Source: Burkholderiales bacterium RIFCSPLOWO2_12_FULL_61_40
Lineage (GTDB): Bacteria; Pseudomonadota; Gammaproteobacteria; Burkholderiales; Burkholderiaceae_C
Assembly (NCBI GenBank): GCA_001770935.1
Contig: MESI01000001.1
Coordinates: forward strand, 20,875-84,874
Length of the DNA: 64,000 nt
Reading direction: 5' to 3'
The position numbers and the translations under genes are program-made. Shown here piece by piece: positions 1 through 8,519 of the stretch. The first letter of the stretch is position 1. Each line of letters begins with the position of its first letter. A model generated the notes under the pieces. That model was given only the letters and a program-made list of their open reading frames with translations. It ran no database searches and was not told the origin of the DNA.

Positions 1-172
1 GCACCGAGCCCTGGCAATCCACCAGCCCCATGATGGCCTTGGCCGTGGTGGAGCGGCCCGATCCGTTGCGCCCCAGCAGGGCCACGATTTCACCGGGCCC
101 TACATGCATGTCCACGCCATGGAGCACATGGCTTTTGCCGTAGAAGGCATTGAGATTGGATACTTTCAACAT
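1..172 (-). CDS. livF: Branched-chain-type ABC transporter ATP-binding protein LivF (N-terminal part, cut by window edge)
   Basis: Only the first 57 codons are in the window; the rest lies beyond base 1. The translated start begins MLKVSNLNAFYGKSHVLHGV, typical of LivF, the second cytoplasmic ATPase of hydrophobic amino-acid or carboxylate uptake ABC transporters. The Walker A loop reads GRNGSGRSTT at about residues 36-45, so the usual catalytic lysine is an arginine. I recall similar GRNGxGRSTT forms in beta-proteobacterial LivF proteins, so this may be a subfamily trait and not damage. The ATG at 172 lies 2 bases after the livG stop codon, so the gene is the distal cistron seen here of the operon livH-livM-livG-livF. 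It should pair with LivG to drive the LivH/LivM membrane channel. Confidence 0.88.
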   Translation of the reverse strand, partial: MLKVSNLNAFYGKSHVLHGVDMHVGPGEIVALLGRNGSGRSTTAKAIMGLVDCQGSV

Positions 173-174
173 AT

Positions 175-969
175 TCAGTGTCCTTGTGCCTGCGCGTCCG
201 CCACCGACGAGCCCAGGTAGGCTTCTTGCACCTTGGCGTTGGCGCGCACCGCATCGGGGGTGTCAAAAGCGATGACTTCGCCATACACCACCACCGCAAT
301 CTTGTCCGCCAGACCAAACACCACGCCCATGTCGTGTTCCACCGTCAGCAGGGTTTTACCTTCGGTCACGGATTTGATCAGGGCGATAAACCGCGTGGTT
401 TCGCTCTTGCTCATGCCCGCCGTTGGTTCGTCCAGCAAGATGACGCTGGCACCGCCACCAATGGTGATGCCGATTTCCAGCGCGCGCTGTTCGGCATAGG
501 TGAGGTTGACCGCCAGCACATCGCGTTTTTTGTCGAGCTGGATCATCTCCATCAGTTCGCGTGCTTTCTGGTTGGCGTCATCCAGGTTCATCAAAAACTT
601 CAGGAAGGTGTACTTGTAGCCCAGACTCCACAGCACACTGCAGCGCAGATTCTCAAAGACGCTGAGCTGCGGAAAGATATTGGTGATCTGAAAGCTGCGC
701 GACAAGCCCAGGCGGTTGATCTCGAACGGCCGCATGCCATTGATGCGCTGTCCATGCAGCAGCACGTCCCCGCTGCTGGGCTCAAAACGCCCGCTGATCA
801 GGTTGAACAAGGTGGACTTGCCCGCGCCATTGGGTCCGATCACGGCCACCCGTTCGCCGGAACGTACCGCCAGGTTGATGCCCCGAATGATTTCCGATTT
901 ACCGAAGTTTTTGCGCAAATCGCGCAGCTCCAGTGCCATCTCGCCGGAAGAGGTGTGGGTCGTGCTCAC
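175..969 (-). CDS. livG: Branched-chain-type ABC transporter ATP-binding protein LivG
   Basis: 264-residue ATPase of a LivFGHMK-type importer. Walker A GPNGAGKST is at residues 45-53, Walker B VILLDEP at 176-182 and the switch histidine in VEHDM at 212. The signature loop reads LTYAEQR (156-162) in place of LSGGQ, a variant within the range of LivG proteins. It begins at a GTG that overlaps the livM stop in a GTGA, so it is translationally coupled; an internal ATG at codon 11 is an alternative start. It should act with LivF at the inner membrane to power uptake of a branched-chain amino acid or related carboxylic substrate. The neighbouring acyl-CoA ligase makes an organic acid a plausible substrate, which is inference. 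Confidence 0.92.
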   Translation of the reverse strand: MSTTHTSSGEMALELRDLRKNFGKSEIIRGINLAVRSGERVAVIGPNGAGKSTLFNLISGRFEPSSGDVLLHGQRINGMRPFEINRLGLSRSFQITNIFPQLSVFENLRCSVLWSLGYKYTFLKFLMNLDDANQKARELMEMIQLDKKRDVLAVNLTYAEQRALEIGITIGGGASVILLDEPTAGMSKSETTRFIALIKSVTEGKTLLTVEHDMGVVFGLADKIAVVVYGEVIAFDTPDAVRANAKVQEAYLGSSVADAQAQGH

Positions 970-2237
970 AGTGCTTCCCTTCGTTTGATTTCTTGTTCAA
1001 TACTCTCCTGGACCACACTCCAGCGGCCCAGAAACTGACGGCGGCACAGCTCAAACAAACCCAGGCCCACGACCATGACCACACCCGCGCCCAGCCAAGC
1101 GCCAGGGCTTGCGGTATCCAGGCTGGCACCCAGAAAGTGCAACTCGCCCCCCATGGCGGCATTGAGCTGGCGGTGGTACACCATTTCCAGCAGGGCAGCC
1201 ACACCCGCAAACCCCACCAGGCCCGTCAACACCAGCGCAGCGTAGTGCCTCAAAAGGCCTTTGAACTTGCCAAAACTGGCCACTCGCAGGTTCATCATCA
1301 CCAGGCTGGCGATACCGCCGGGGGCGTACATCACCATGAACAGAAAAATGAAACCCAGGTACAGCAGCCAGGCCTTGGTCAACTCGCTAAGCACCACAAA
1401 GGCCAGCACCATCAGCACCGCGCCGATGATGGGGCCAAAAAAGAAAGTGGCTCCGCCCAAAAAAGTGAACAGAAGGTAGGCCCCCGAGCGCCCTGCCCCC
1501 ACCACTTCGGCCGTCACAATCTCAAAGTTCAGGGCCGCCAGACCACCTGAGATGCCCGCAAAAAAGCCCGCAATGATGAACGCGGTGTAGCGCACCCGCT
1601 GCGGGTTGTAGCCAATGAACTCGACCCGCTCGGGGTTGTCGCGCACCGCATTGAGCATGCGCCCCAAGGGCGTGCCGGTAAACGCAAACATCAGCGCCAC
1701 GGCCACAAAGGTGTAGGCCGCAATCAGGTAATAAACCTGCACCGCAGGTGCAAACGTGATTCCCATGAAGGGCTGGCCAACCACCCGGTTGCTGGAGATG
1801 CCCGCTTCGCCCCCGAAAAAATCGGAAAACATCAAAGACATGGCAAACACCAGCTCCGCCATGCCCAGCGTGATCATGGCAAAGGTGTTGCCGGATTTGC
1901 GGGTGGTGACAAACCCCAGCAAAATGGCAAAACCCATGCCGGCCACGCCGCCCACGAGCGGCACCATGCCCACAGGCAAAGGCAGGCTACCCTGCCCCAC
2001 TGCGTTGAGCGCATGGATGGCCATATAGGCCCCCAGGCCTGTATACACCGCATGGCCGAAGCTCAGCATGCCGCCTTGGCCCAGCAGCATGTTGTAGGAC
2101 AGGCAGGCAATGATGGCAATGCCCATCTGGGACAGCATGGTGATGGACAAACCGCTGCCAAACACCTGCGGCGCCAGCACCAGCACCAGGGCAAACAGCC
2201 CCCAGACCAAGACGCGGCCTTTTTTTATGGAAAACAT
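966..2237 (-). CDS. livM: Branched-chain-type ABC transporter permease LivM
   Basis: 423-residue polytopic membrane protein. It contains the family's conserved stretch LLGQGGMLSFGHAVYTGLGA near residues 51-70 and the EAA-like cytoplasmic loop TPLGRMLNAVRDNPERVEF. It forms the transmembrane channel together with LivH. The protein is longer than a minimal LivM because of a C-terminal extension after about residue 320 (from GGIASLVMMNLRVASFGKF on), which contains another hydrophobic stretch and a hydrophobic segment near residue 380. The start ATG lies 6 bases after the livH stop and the stop overlaps the livG start, so all four genes form one tight operon read on the minus strand. Confidence 0.92.
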   Translation of the reverse strand: MFSIKKGRVLVWGLFALVLVLAPQVFGSGLSITMLSQMGIAIIACLSYNMLLGQGGMLSFGHAVYTGLGAYMAIHALNAVGQGSLPLPVGMVPLVGGVAGMGFAILLGFVTTRKSGNTFAMITLGMAELVFAMSLMFSDFFGGEAGISSNRVVGQPFMGITFAPAVQVYYLIAAYTFVAVALMFAFTGTPLGRMLNAVRDNPERVEFIGYNPQRVRYTAFIIAGFFAGISGGLAALNFEIVTAEVVGAGRSGAYLLFTFLGGATFFFGPIIGAVLMVLAFVVLSELTKAWLLYLGFIFLFMVMYAPGGIASLVMMNLRVASFGKFKGLLRHYAALVLTGLVGFAGVAALLEMVYHRQLNAAMGGELHFLGASLDTASPGAWLGAGVVMVVGLGLFELCRRQFLGRWSVVQESIEQEIKRREAL

Positions 2238-2243
2238 ACGTAC

Positions 2244-3278
2244 TTAACCTTCCCGTTTACCCAACAAGCCCTTGGGCCGGAATATCAAAATCAAGACCAA
2301 AAACAGGTAGGGCAGGATCGGCGCTACCTGCGACAGGGTCAGCTTGGCAACGGAGTTGTTGCGCGCCGCCTCGCTCAGCGTTACACCCAGATTGCCCAAA
2401 ACGCTGATCAGGGAATAGTCGAAGGCAATGGCAAAGGTCTGAATGACACCGATCAGCAAGGAGGCCAAAAAAGCCCCCGACAAGGACCCCAAGCCACCCA
2501 CTACCACCACCACAAAGATGATGGAGCCCACCGTGCCCGCCATGGACGGCTCGGTCACGTAGGTACTTCCGCCAATCACACCGGCCAGCCCGGCCAGGCC
2601 GGTGCCCGCGCCAAACACCAGCATGAAGACCCGGGGCACGTTGTGCCCCAGGGATTCGGCCATGTGGGGATGGGTCAGCGCCGCCTGGATCACCAGGCCG
2701 ATGCGGGTATGGGTCAGCAACAGCCACAAGCCCACCAGCATCAGCAGCGCCACGACCATCATGAAGCCGCGCGTCAGGGGAAAAGGAGAGCACACCACCC
2801 GCACCGCGGCGTCGGCCGCACTGCAGAGGTCGGCAGGCGCCGTCCCCCAGACCAGGCGCAGTCCGTCCACGGCATGGTTGACCAGGGTGAACGCCGGGCC
2901 TTTCAGGCTTTCGGGTGGGTTGAACTCCAAAGCGGTGCGGCCCCAGATGAGTTGCACCAGCTCCAAAACGATGTAGGACAGGCCAAAAGTGATCAACAAC
3001 TCGGCGACATGGCCAAACTTGTGCACACGTCGCAAGGCAAGGCGTTCAAACAAGGCGCCCAGGCCGCCCACCAGCAAGGGCGCAATCACCAGTGCGGGCC
3101 AAAACCCCATGACGCCCGACAAGGTGTAGCCCACATAGGCACCCACCATATAGAAGCTGGCGTGTGCGAAATTGAGCACACCCATCATGCTGAAAATCAG
3201 CGTCAGCCCTGCGCTGAGCATGAACAGCAAGAGCCCGTAGCTCAAACCATTCAGCATCGAAATAATGAAGAACTCCAT
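2244..3278 (-). CDS. livH: Branched-chain-type ABC transporter permease LivH
   Basis: 344-residue permease beginning MEFFIISMLNGLSYGLLLFM; the frame is open for 14 more codons to an ATG at 3320, but family length and the hydrophobic N-terminus favour 3278. The signature GVLNFAHASFYMVGAYVGY near residues 33-51 and the cytoplasmic EAA-like loop TRIGLVIQAALTHPHMAESLG are those of LivH. A roughly 40-residue stretch after GRTALEF (with AADLCSAADAA) lies between membrane segments and is probably periplasmic. It should pair with LivM to form the pore. It sits about 110 bases downstream of the first substrate-binding protein gene. Confidence 0.9.
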   Translation of the reverse strand: MEFFIISMLNGLSYGLLLFMLSAGLTLIFSMMGVLNFAHASFYMVGAYVGYTLSGVMGFWPALVIAPLLVGGLGALFERLALRRVHKFGHVAELLITFGLSYIVLELVQLIWGRTALEFNPPESLKGPAFTLVNHAVDGLRLVWGTAPADLCSAADAAVRVVCSPFPLTRGFMMVVALLMLVGLWLLLTHTRIGLVIQAALTHPHMAESLGHNVPRVFMLVFGAGTGLAGLAGVIGGSTYVTEPSMAGTVGSIIFVVVVVGGLGSLSGAFLASLLIGVIQTFAIAFDYSLISVLGNLGVTLSEAARNNSVAKLTLSQVAPILPYLFLVLILIFRPKGLLGKREG

Positions 3279-3389
3279 CAGCCGTTTACCTTTCACCCCC
3301 CAGGGAGCCGCAAGTACCATTCACAGAAAACAGGGCCCAATGCATAGCCTGCCATTGAGCCCTGCCACCGGTCACCGCTGGTGCGTGGA

Positions 3390-4619
3390 TCAGGGGCGCT
3401 TCATCTGGCAGCTGGTGGGGGTGCTGGCCACATAGGACGCATAGGTTTTCACCGGAGCCAGGGTCATGCCCGTGTTTTCCGGGCTGTAAGGGTATTTTTT
3501 GTCGGCCTTTTGCCAGGCCGTCAAGAACAGCGGTTGTTGCAGCTGGTGGTCGGTTTTGCGCATTTCGACTTCACCGTTGAAGCTCTTGAACTTCAGGCCT
3601 TCCATGGCGGCGGCCACTTTGACCGGGTCGGTGGACTTGGCTTTGGCCATGGCGTCGCCCAGGATGTTGTAGATATGGATGACGGAGCCGGTATAGAAGT
3701 CGTCGTTGAATTTGGCCTTGAATTCGTTTTCCCATTTCTCCATCTGTCCACCCATGTTGTAGTGGTTGTAGGCAATCTGGTACACCCGGCCTGCGGCATT
3801 CGCACCCAAGGCGGTGGGTGTGCCGGTCACCCCTGTGTAGTAGGTGTAAAAGTTGCCGGTATACCCATTTTCGTTGGCCGCCTTGATCAGCAAGGACAAA
3901 TCGGTTCCCCAGTTGCCGGTGATGACCGTATCGGCGCCGGAAGCCTTGATTTTGGCAATGTAGGGGGCGAAATCGCGCACCTGGGCCAGAGGGTGCAAGT
4001 CCTCTCCTGCCACCTGGATATCCGGGCGCTTGCGGCCCAGGGTTTCCTTGGCAAAACGCGCCACCTGCTGCCCATGGGAGTAATTCTGGTTGATCAGGTA
4101 CACCTTCTTGATGTCCTTCTTGTCGGTCATGAAGGTGGTCAGCGCTTCCATTTTCATGGAGGTGTCTGCGTCAAAGCGGAAATGCCAGTAGCTGCATTTG
4201 TTGTTGGTGAAATCGGGGTCCACCGCCGAATGGTTCAGGTAAACCACCTCTTTGCCTGGATTGCGTTCATTGTGCTTGTTGACCGCATCAATCAAGGCAC
4301 CGGCCACCGCAGACCCACTGCCCTGCGTGATGTAGCGCACGCCCTGGTCGATTGCAGACTTCAAGGCATTCAGGCTCTCGGTGGGGCTGAGCTTGTTGTC
4401 AATTGCAAGCACTTCAAATTTGACACCGGCAGGGTTGCTTTGGTTGAATTTTTCAGCAAAAAACTGGAAGCTCTTCAATTGGTTGGCGCCTACGGGACCC
4501 ATCAGGCCCGACAGGGGATCGATGAACGCGATTTTGACCGTCTCGCCCTTTTGGGCCATGGCGGTTTGCGCACACACAACAACCGCAGCGGCGGCAACGA
4601 ACTTGAATCCGAATTTCAT
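3390..4619 (-). CDS. ABC transporter periplasmic substrate-binding protein, branched-chain/carboxylate type
   Basis: 409 residues with a signal peptide of about 22 residues ending AMA before QKGE. The mature start KIAFIDPLSGLMGPVGANQL is the type-1 periplasmic-binding fold of the Leu/Ile/Val-binding (Peripla_BP_6) family. A strong AGGAGA Shine-Dalgarno lies 7 bases before the ATG at 4619. It captures the substrate in the periplasm and delivers it to LivHM. Its place between the acyl-CoA ligase and livH suggests it serves this transporter. The ligand cannot be read from sequence; members of this family bind branched-chain amino acids, amides, urea or aromatic and aliphatic acids. Confidence 0.9.
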   Translation of the reverse strand: MKFGFKFVAAAAVVVCAQTAMAQKGETVKIAFIDPLSGLMGPVGANQLKSFQFFAEKFNQSNPAGVKFEVLAIDNKLSPTESLNALKSAIDQGVRYITQGSGSAVAGALIDAVNKHNERNPGKEVVYLNHSAVDPDFTNNKCSYWHFRFDADTSMKMEALTTFMTDKKDIKKVYLINQNYSHGQQVARFAKETLGRKRPDIQVAGEDLHPLAQVRDFAPYIAKIKASGADTVITGNWGTDLSLLIKAANENGYTGNFYTYYTGVTGTPTALGANAAGRVYQIAYNHYNMGGQMEKWENEFKAKFNDDFYTGSVIHIYNILGDAMAKAKSTDPVKVAAAMEGLKFKSFNGEVEMRKTDHQLQQPLFLTAWQKADKKYPYSPENTGMTLAPVKTYASYVASTPTSCQMKRP

Positions 4620-4651
4620 TTAATGTCTCCTGTAAATATCGATCCATGGAA

Positions 4652-4671
4652 GCGTACAAATATTTGTACGC
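4652..4671. promoter_or_regulatory. Perfect 20-bp palindrome, candidate operator
   Basis: The arms GCGTACAAAT and ATTTGTACGC are exact reverse complements with no spacer. The site lies 33-52 bases upstream of the start of the binding-protein gene at 4619, in the gap after the acyl-CoA ligase. Symmetry, length and position fit a dimeric repressor or activator site controlling the transporter genes separately from the ligase. Which protein binds is unknown; the divergent Crp/Fnr-like regulator at 7754 is one candidate, although the sequence is not a classical Crp or Fnr box. Confidence 0.5.
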
Positions 4672-4687
4672 GGTACCTCAAGGGTTT

Positions 4688-4720
4688 CCCCCAAGTCTTA
4701 TCACCAATGCGACTTGGGGG
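4688..4720 (-). terminator. Hairpin just after the acyl-CoA ligase gene, possible weak terminator or attenuator
   Basis: A perfect 10-bp stem (CCCCCAAGTC / GACTTGGGGG, loop 13 bases) lies 7 bases beyond the ligase stop codon on the minus strand. No run of T follows the stem, only AAACCC, so it is not a classical intrinsic terminator. It may instead stabilise the upstream mRNA or partly separate ligase and transporter expression. Confidence 0.45.
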
Positions 4721-4727
4721 CGTGCGC

Positions 4728-6356
4728 TCAGGTGGTGGGCAACTGGTAGTCTTTGAGCATTTCCCGCAATTTGACTTTTTGCATCTTGCCGGTCGCGCCC
4801 AAGGGGATTGCGTCCACAAACACCACATCGTCGGGAATCTGCCACTTGGCGGTCTTGCCCTCATAAAAAGCAATCAATTCCTCGCGTGTTACTTCTGCGC
4901 CGGGCTTCTTGAGCACCGCGATGATGGGGCGCTCGTCCCACTTGGGGTGCTTCATGCCGATGCACGCGGCCATGGCCACGGCCGGGTGGGCCATGGCAAT
5001 GTTCTCCACGTCGATGGAGCTGATCCATTCACCGCCGGACTTGATCACGTCCTTGCTGCGGTCGGTGATCTGCATGTAGCCATCGGGGTCGATGGTGGCC
5101 ACGTCTCCGGTGGGGAACCAGCCATTGACCAGCGGTGCACTGCCCTCACCCTTGAAGTATTCGCTGATGACCCAGGGCCCTTTGACCAATAAGTCGCCAT
5201 AGGCTTTGCCGTCCCAGGGGAGTTCTTTGCCCGCATCGTCCACAATCTTCATGTCGACGCCAAAAACACCCCGCCCCTGCTTGAGGCGCACCTTCATCTT
5301 GTCGGCGGAATCCATCGGCAAGTGTTTGTTCTTGAGCGTGCAAACCGTCCCCAGCGGCGACATCTCGGTCATGCCCCAGGCGTGCAGCACTTCAACGCCG
5401 TACTCGTCGTTGAACGCGGTGATCATGGCCGGTGGGCAGGCCGAGCCGCCAATGACCGTGCGCTTGAGGGTGCTGAAACGCAAACCGCCGGCCTGCATAT
5501 GGCCCAGCATCATTTGCCAGACGGTGGGCACACCGGCGGCAAACGACACCTTCTCGGTTTCAATCAATTCAAAGATGGACTTGCCGTCCATGGCCGGGCC
5601 GGGAAACACCAGCTTGGCGCCGGTCATGGCCGCCGAGTACGGCAAGCCCCAGGCATTGACATGGAACATGGGCACCACCGGCAGCACGCAGTCGCGTGCG
5701 CTCATGCTCAAGGCGTCCGGCAAAGCGCCCGCCAGGGCGTGCAGCATGGTGGAGCGGTGGCTGTACAGGGCCGCCTTGGGGTTGCCCGTGGTGCCACTGG
5801 TGTAGCACATGCTGGAGGCGGAGTTTTCGTCAAAGCTGGGCCAGGTGTACTCGCTGGACTGCGCACCCATCCAGGCTTCGTAGCTTTGCAGCCCGGGAAT
5901 GCCGGTGTCGGCGGGCAACTGGTCGGCGTCACACAGGGCAATGAAGTGTTTGATGGTGGTGCAGCGGCTGTGCACGGCCTTGACGATGGGCAGGAAGCTC
6001 ATGTCAAAGCACAGCACCTGGTCTTCGGCGTGGTTGGCAATCCAGACAATCTGGTCGGGGTGCAGGCGGGGGTTCAGGGTGTGCAGCACCTTGCCCGAGC
6101 CGCTCACGCCAAAGTACAGCTCCAGGTGGCGGTAGCCGTTCCAGGCCAGGGTGGCCACCCGGTCACTGAACGCCAGATCCATTTGCTCCAGGGCATTGGC
6201 CACTTGGCGCGAGCGCACCGCCACATCTTTGTAGGTGTAGCGATGGATATCGCCCTCAACCCGGCGCGAAACGACTTCGCCCTCGCCGTGGTGCCGTTCG
6301 GCAAACTCAATCAGTGACGAAATCAGCAGTTGTTGGCTTTGCATCAAACCGAGCAT
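4728..6356 (-). CDS. AMP-forming acyl-CoA ligase (medium/long-chain fatty acid or related carboxylate)
   Basis: 542-residue member of the ANL adenylating superfamily, which converts a carboxylic acid, ATP and CoA to acyl-CoA. The P-loop motif [10 protein letters not shown] is at 185-194, GMTEMSP at 328-334, the hinge aspartate region [11 protein letters not shown] at 418-428 and the catalytic C-terminal lysine in ATGKMQK at 524. The start at 6356 is chosen because AGGAGA lies 6 bases upstream; the frame is open 24 codons further. It resembles AlkK-like medium-chain acyl-CoA synthetases. It stands between two periplasmic binding-protein genes and upstream of livHMGF, so it probably activates the acid imported by that system. 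The exact chain length or aromatic nature of the substrate is not readable. Confidence 0.9.
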   Translation of the reverse strand: MLGLMQSQQLLISSLIEFAERHHGEGEVVSRRVEGDIHRYTYKDVAVRSRQVANALEQMDLAFSDRVATLAWNGYRHLELYFGVSGSGKVLHTLNPRLHPDQIVWIANHAEDQVLCFDMSFLPIVKAVHSRCTTIKHFIALCDADQLPADTGIPGLQSYEAWMGAQSSEYTWPSFDENSASSMCYTSGTTGNPKAALYSHRSTMLHALAGALPDALSMSARDCVLPVVPMFHVNAWGLPYSAAMTGAKLVFPGPAMDGKSIFELIETEKVSFAAGVPTVWQMMLGHMQAGGLRFSTLKRTVIGGSACPPAMITAFNDEYGVEVLHAWGMTEMSPLGTVCTLKNKHLPMDSADKMKVRLKQGRGVFGVDMKIVDDAGKELPWDGKAYGDLLVKGPWVISEYFKGEGSAPLVNGWFPTGDVATIDPDGYMQITDRSKDVIKSGGEWISSIDVENIAMAHPAVAMAACIGMKHPKWDERPIIAVLKKPGAEVTREELIAFYEGKTAKWQIPDDVVFVDAIPLGATGKMQKVKLREMLKDYQLPTT

Positions 6357-6457
6357 GGATTCTCCTAAGTGGGGTGGGTTGAAAGGATGGTGAAATTTCA
6401 TGGTAGCCGCTTTTGGGTGGCCTCCCAAGGTCTCGGGTCGCCCCCAGGACCTCGGGG

Positions 6458-7609
6458 TTATTTGGTGAACCGTTCTCCGGGGCTGACGATGGTGAGCTCT
6501 ACAAAGCGCGACCCTTGGTGGGAATCCTTGCCAAAGCCCACCACAAAACCTCCCAGATTGAAGGACTTCATACCCTCCAGCGCGGCGGTAAACCGCGCCC
6601 GGGTGAGGTCTTTGCCCGCCCGTTTGAGGCCCTCGACCAGTACCTTGGCGTTGATATAACTCTCAAAACCGAGAAACGACAGGTTGTCAAAGCCTGCTTT
6701 GCGCATGGTGTCCCGGTATTCCCGGGCCAAAGGGTTGCTATTGCTCCAGGGAAAGGGCACCACCGAGGTCACCACCACTCCCACGCCATCGGCGCCCAGC
6801 GCGCGCAAGGCAGACTGGGTGCCCATGACCGAGAGCGTGTAAAAACGCATGCCCAGGCGCACTTTGTTATAGGCCTTGATGAAACTCACCGTGGGGGTGC
6901 CCGCCGTGATCATGATGATGGCTTCGGGTCTGCGCTCGTGCAAGGTGGCCACCGCTTTGTCGGCGTCCGAGCCATCGGGCTGGATGGAAGCCGTGGCAAA
7001 TGGCTTGAGTGCGCGTTTTTGCATGGCTTTCTCAATGCCCGCCATGCCGTCCTTGCCCATGCCGTTGTTCATCCACAGCACACCCATGCGCTGCACACCG
7101 ACGGTGCTCAAATGCTGCACCAGCTTCTCCAGCTCGTCGGCATAACTGGCCCGAATATGGAACACGTTGGGCATTTGGGGCATGCGAACCGCATCTGCTC
7201 CCGTGAAGGGCGCAAACATGGGCACCGGTGCAGGCCCCTTGGCCAGCAGGGGCAGAACACCCACCACATTGGCCGTGCCCGTCAGGCTGTACAAGGCAAA
7301 AACTTTGTCGTCATCAATCAAACGGCGTACCGTTTTTAGGGTGGTGGCCGGATCGTAGCCGTCGTCCAGCACCACCGTGCGGATCTTGCGGCCATACACA
7401 CCGCCTTTGGCATTGACCGCATCAAAGTACGCTTTGGCGCCATTGGCAATGTCAGGGGCCATTTGCGCCAGCGGGCCGGTGATCCCCAGCGACTGGCCGA
7501 GCACAATTTCCTGCTCACCCACCCCGGTCTCTGCGGCGTGCAAGGGCGCGGTCCATCCGCCAAACAAGGCGCCTAAAAAGTACAGCAGGAAGCGTGAATA
7601 TCTAAGCAT
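6458..7609 (-). CDS. Second ABC transporter substrate-binding protein, branched-chain/carboxylate type
   Basis: 383 residues with a signal peptide of about 25 residues (FLGALFGGWTAPLHA, then AETG). The mature start EIVLGQSLGITGPLAQMAPD is a Peripla_BP_6 domain, and it differs clearly from the binding protein encoded at 3390-4619. It is the first gene of the minus-strand cluster, about 100 bases before the acyl-CoA ligase. A GGAG lies close to its ATG within the 10-bp palindrome GGAGGCCTCC at 7610-7619. It may widen the ligand range of one LivFGHM transporter or act as a sensor-like binding protein. The ligand is unknown. Confidence 0.85.
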   Translation of the reverse strand: MLRYSRFLLYFLGALFGGWTAPLHAAETGVGEQEIVLGQSLGITGPLAQMAPDIANGAKAYFDAVNAKGGVYGRKIRTVVLDDGYDPATTLKTVRRLIDDDKVFALYSLTGTANVVGVLPLLAKGPAPVPMFAPFTGADAVRMPQMPNVFHIRASYADELEKLVQHLSTVGVQRMGVLWMNNGMGKDGMAGIEKAMQKRALKPFATASIQPDGSDADKAVATLHERRPEAIIMITAGTPTVSFIKAYNKVRLGMRFYTLSVMGTQSALRALGADGVGVVVTSVVPFPWSNSNPLAREYRDTMRKAGFDNLSFLGFESYINAKVLVEGLKRAGKDLTRARFTAALEGMKSFNLGGFVVGFGKDSHQGSRFVELTIVSPGERFTK

Positions 7610-7753
7610 GGAGGCCTCCGGTATAAAAACTTGCGCCCAGGCTTCGTATCATCGGGGCCTGCAAAGTGCGCGGATTGTGAAGGGACACCCAGCCCCTTGC
7701 AACAGCTGTCGCTTAGCCAACAAATAGTCAGTATTTACCCGTATACGTCCGCC

Positions 7754-8455
7754 ATGTTTCCCGGTACCGCCTCACCCACCTTGCGTTTTCTCGCCACCCA
7801 GCCCTGGTTCACCTGCTTGCCGCTGGCCACCCAGGAGCATGCTCACGCCAGCCTGCTGCACATACCGGCGAAAAAGGGCGAGATGATGCTGCAGGCCGAT
7901 ACCCCCGTGGAGGGCTGGTACGCCGTGTTAAGCGGCCTGGTCAAGCTGCAAAGTGTGCCCATCAAGGGGCGTTCATCGACCTTCTTGTGTGTGGCCTCGG
8001 GCGACTGGTTCGGGGAAGGCTCTGCCCTGAACATTGAGCGGCGCCGCTACGAGGTGGTGGCCCTGCGCGACTCCGAACTGCTGTGCCTGCCGCACGCGGT
8101 TTTTCACCAATTGCGCGCCACCAGCATCGAGTTCAACCAATTTTTGGTCAAACAGCTCAGTATTCGGGTGAGTCAGGCCATGGCGCTCATCGAGTCGGGG
8201 CGCCTGCGCACGCCCGAACAACGCGTGGCGCTGTCCCTGAGCCGCCAGTTCTGGGGCCGGACCCGCAAACTCAGCCTGTCGCAAGACGAGTTGGCCAATC
8301 TGGTGGGAATCTCCCGCCAGACGGTCAACCAGGCGCTCAAGTCCCTGGCGCAGCGCGGCCTGGTCACGCTGGAATTTGGCCGGGTGGACATTCCCGACGA
8401 CGAAGCGCTGACCCACTTCATTTTCACCAGCCCGGAGCCACCATCCGAGGCCTGA
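7754..8455 (+). CDS. Crp/Fnr-family transcriptional regulator
   Basis: 233 residues. A cyclic-nucleotide-binding-type beta-barrel spans about residues 12-125, a dimerisation helix 126-150 and a C-terminal winged helix-turn-helix about 160-215, with recognition segment [20 protein letters not shown]. There is no N-terminal cysteine cluster like that of Fnr, and the classic Crp cAMP-contact residues are not obvious, so the effector is unknown. The frame is open to 7631, but the upstream 41 codons look non-coding and ATG 7754 fits the family. A TATACG box lies 6 bases before the ATG, so the mRNA may have almost no leader. It is divergent from the binding-protein/ligase/liv cluster and is its likely local regulator, which is inference. 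Confidence 0.82.
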   Translation: MFPGTASPTLRFLATQPWFTCLPLATQEHAHASLLHIPAKKGEMMLQADTPVEGWYAVLSGLVKLQSVPIKGRSSTFLCVASGDWFGEGSALNIERRRYEVVALRDSELLCLPHAVFHQLRATSIEFNQFLVKQLSIRVSQAMALIESGRLRTPEQRVALSLSRQFWGRTRKLSLSQDELANLVGISRQTVNQALKSLAQRGLVTLEFGRVDIPDDEALTHFIFTSPEPPSEA

Positions 8456-8505
8456 CTCGCGCCCCCAGCGGATAACCCTGCCGACGCCGTGTTCGACGGT
8501 CCTGC

Positions 8506-8513
8506 GGGACAAT
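8506..8513 (+). promoter_or_regulatory. Candidate -10 box directly before selO (GGGACAAT)
   Basis: GACAAT at 8508-8513 resembles a sigma-70 -10 element and ends only 6 bases before the selO ATG. No Shine-Dalgarno lies between. Similar GGGATAAT boxes stand at the same distance before rlhA, map and dapC, which supports a real promoter giving a leaderless or nearly leaderless transcript. No convincing -35 was seen. Confidence 0.4.
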
Positions 8514-8519
8514 GCCGCC

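Noticed and set aside
3381..5192. A 603-codon plus-strand frame across the binding-protein and ligase genes
   Set aside because: It spans two real minus-strand genes and their intergenic region and shows no domain or ribosome site.
7610..7619. 10-bp palindrome GGAGGCCTCC before the second binding-protein gene as an operator
   Set aside because: It coincides with the ribosome site (GGAG), is short, and such palindromes are expected by chance in GC-rich DNA.
7631..7753. Upstream extension of the Crp/Fnr-like regulator by 41 codons
   Set aside because: The added residues do not look like this family's N-terminus, and a promoter-like box lies inside the stretch.
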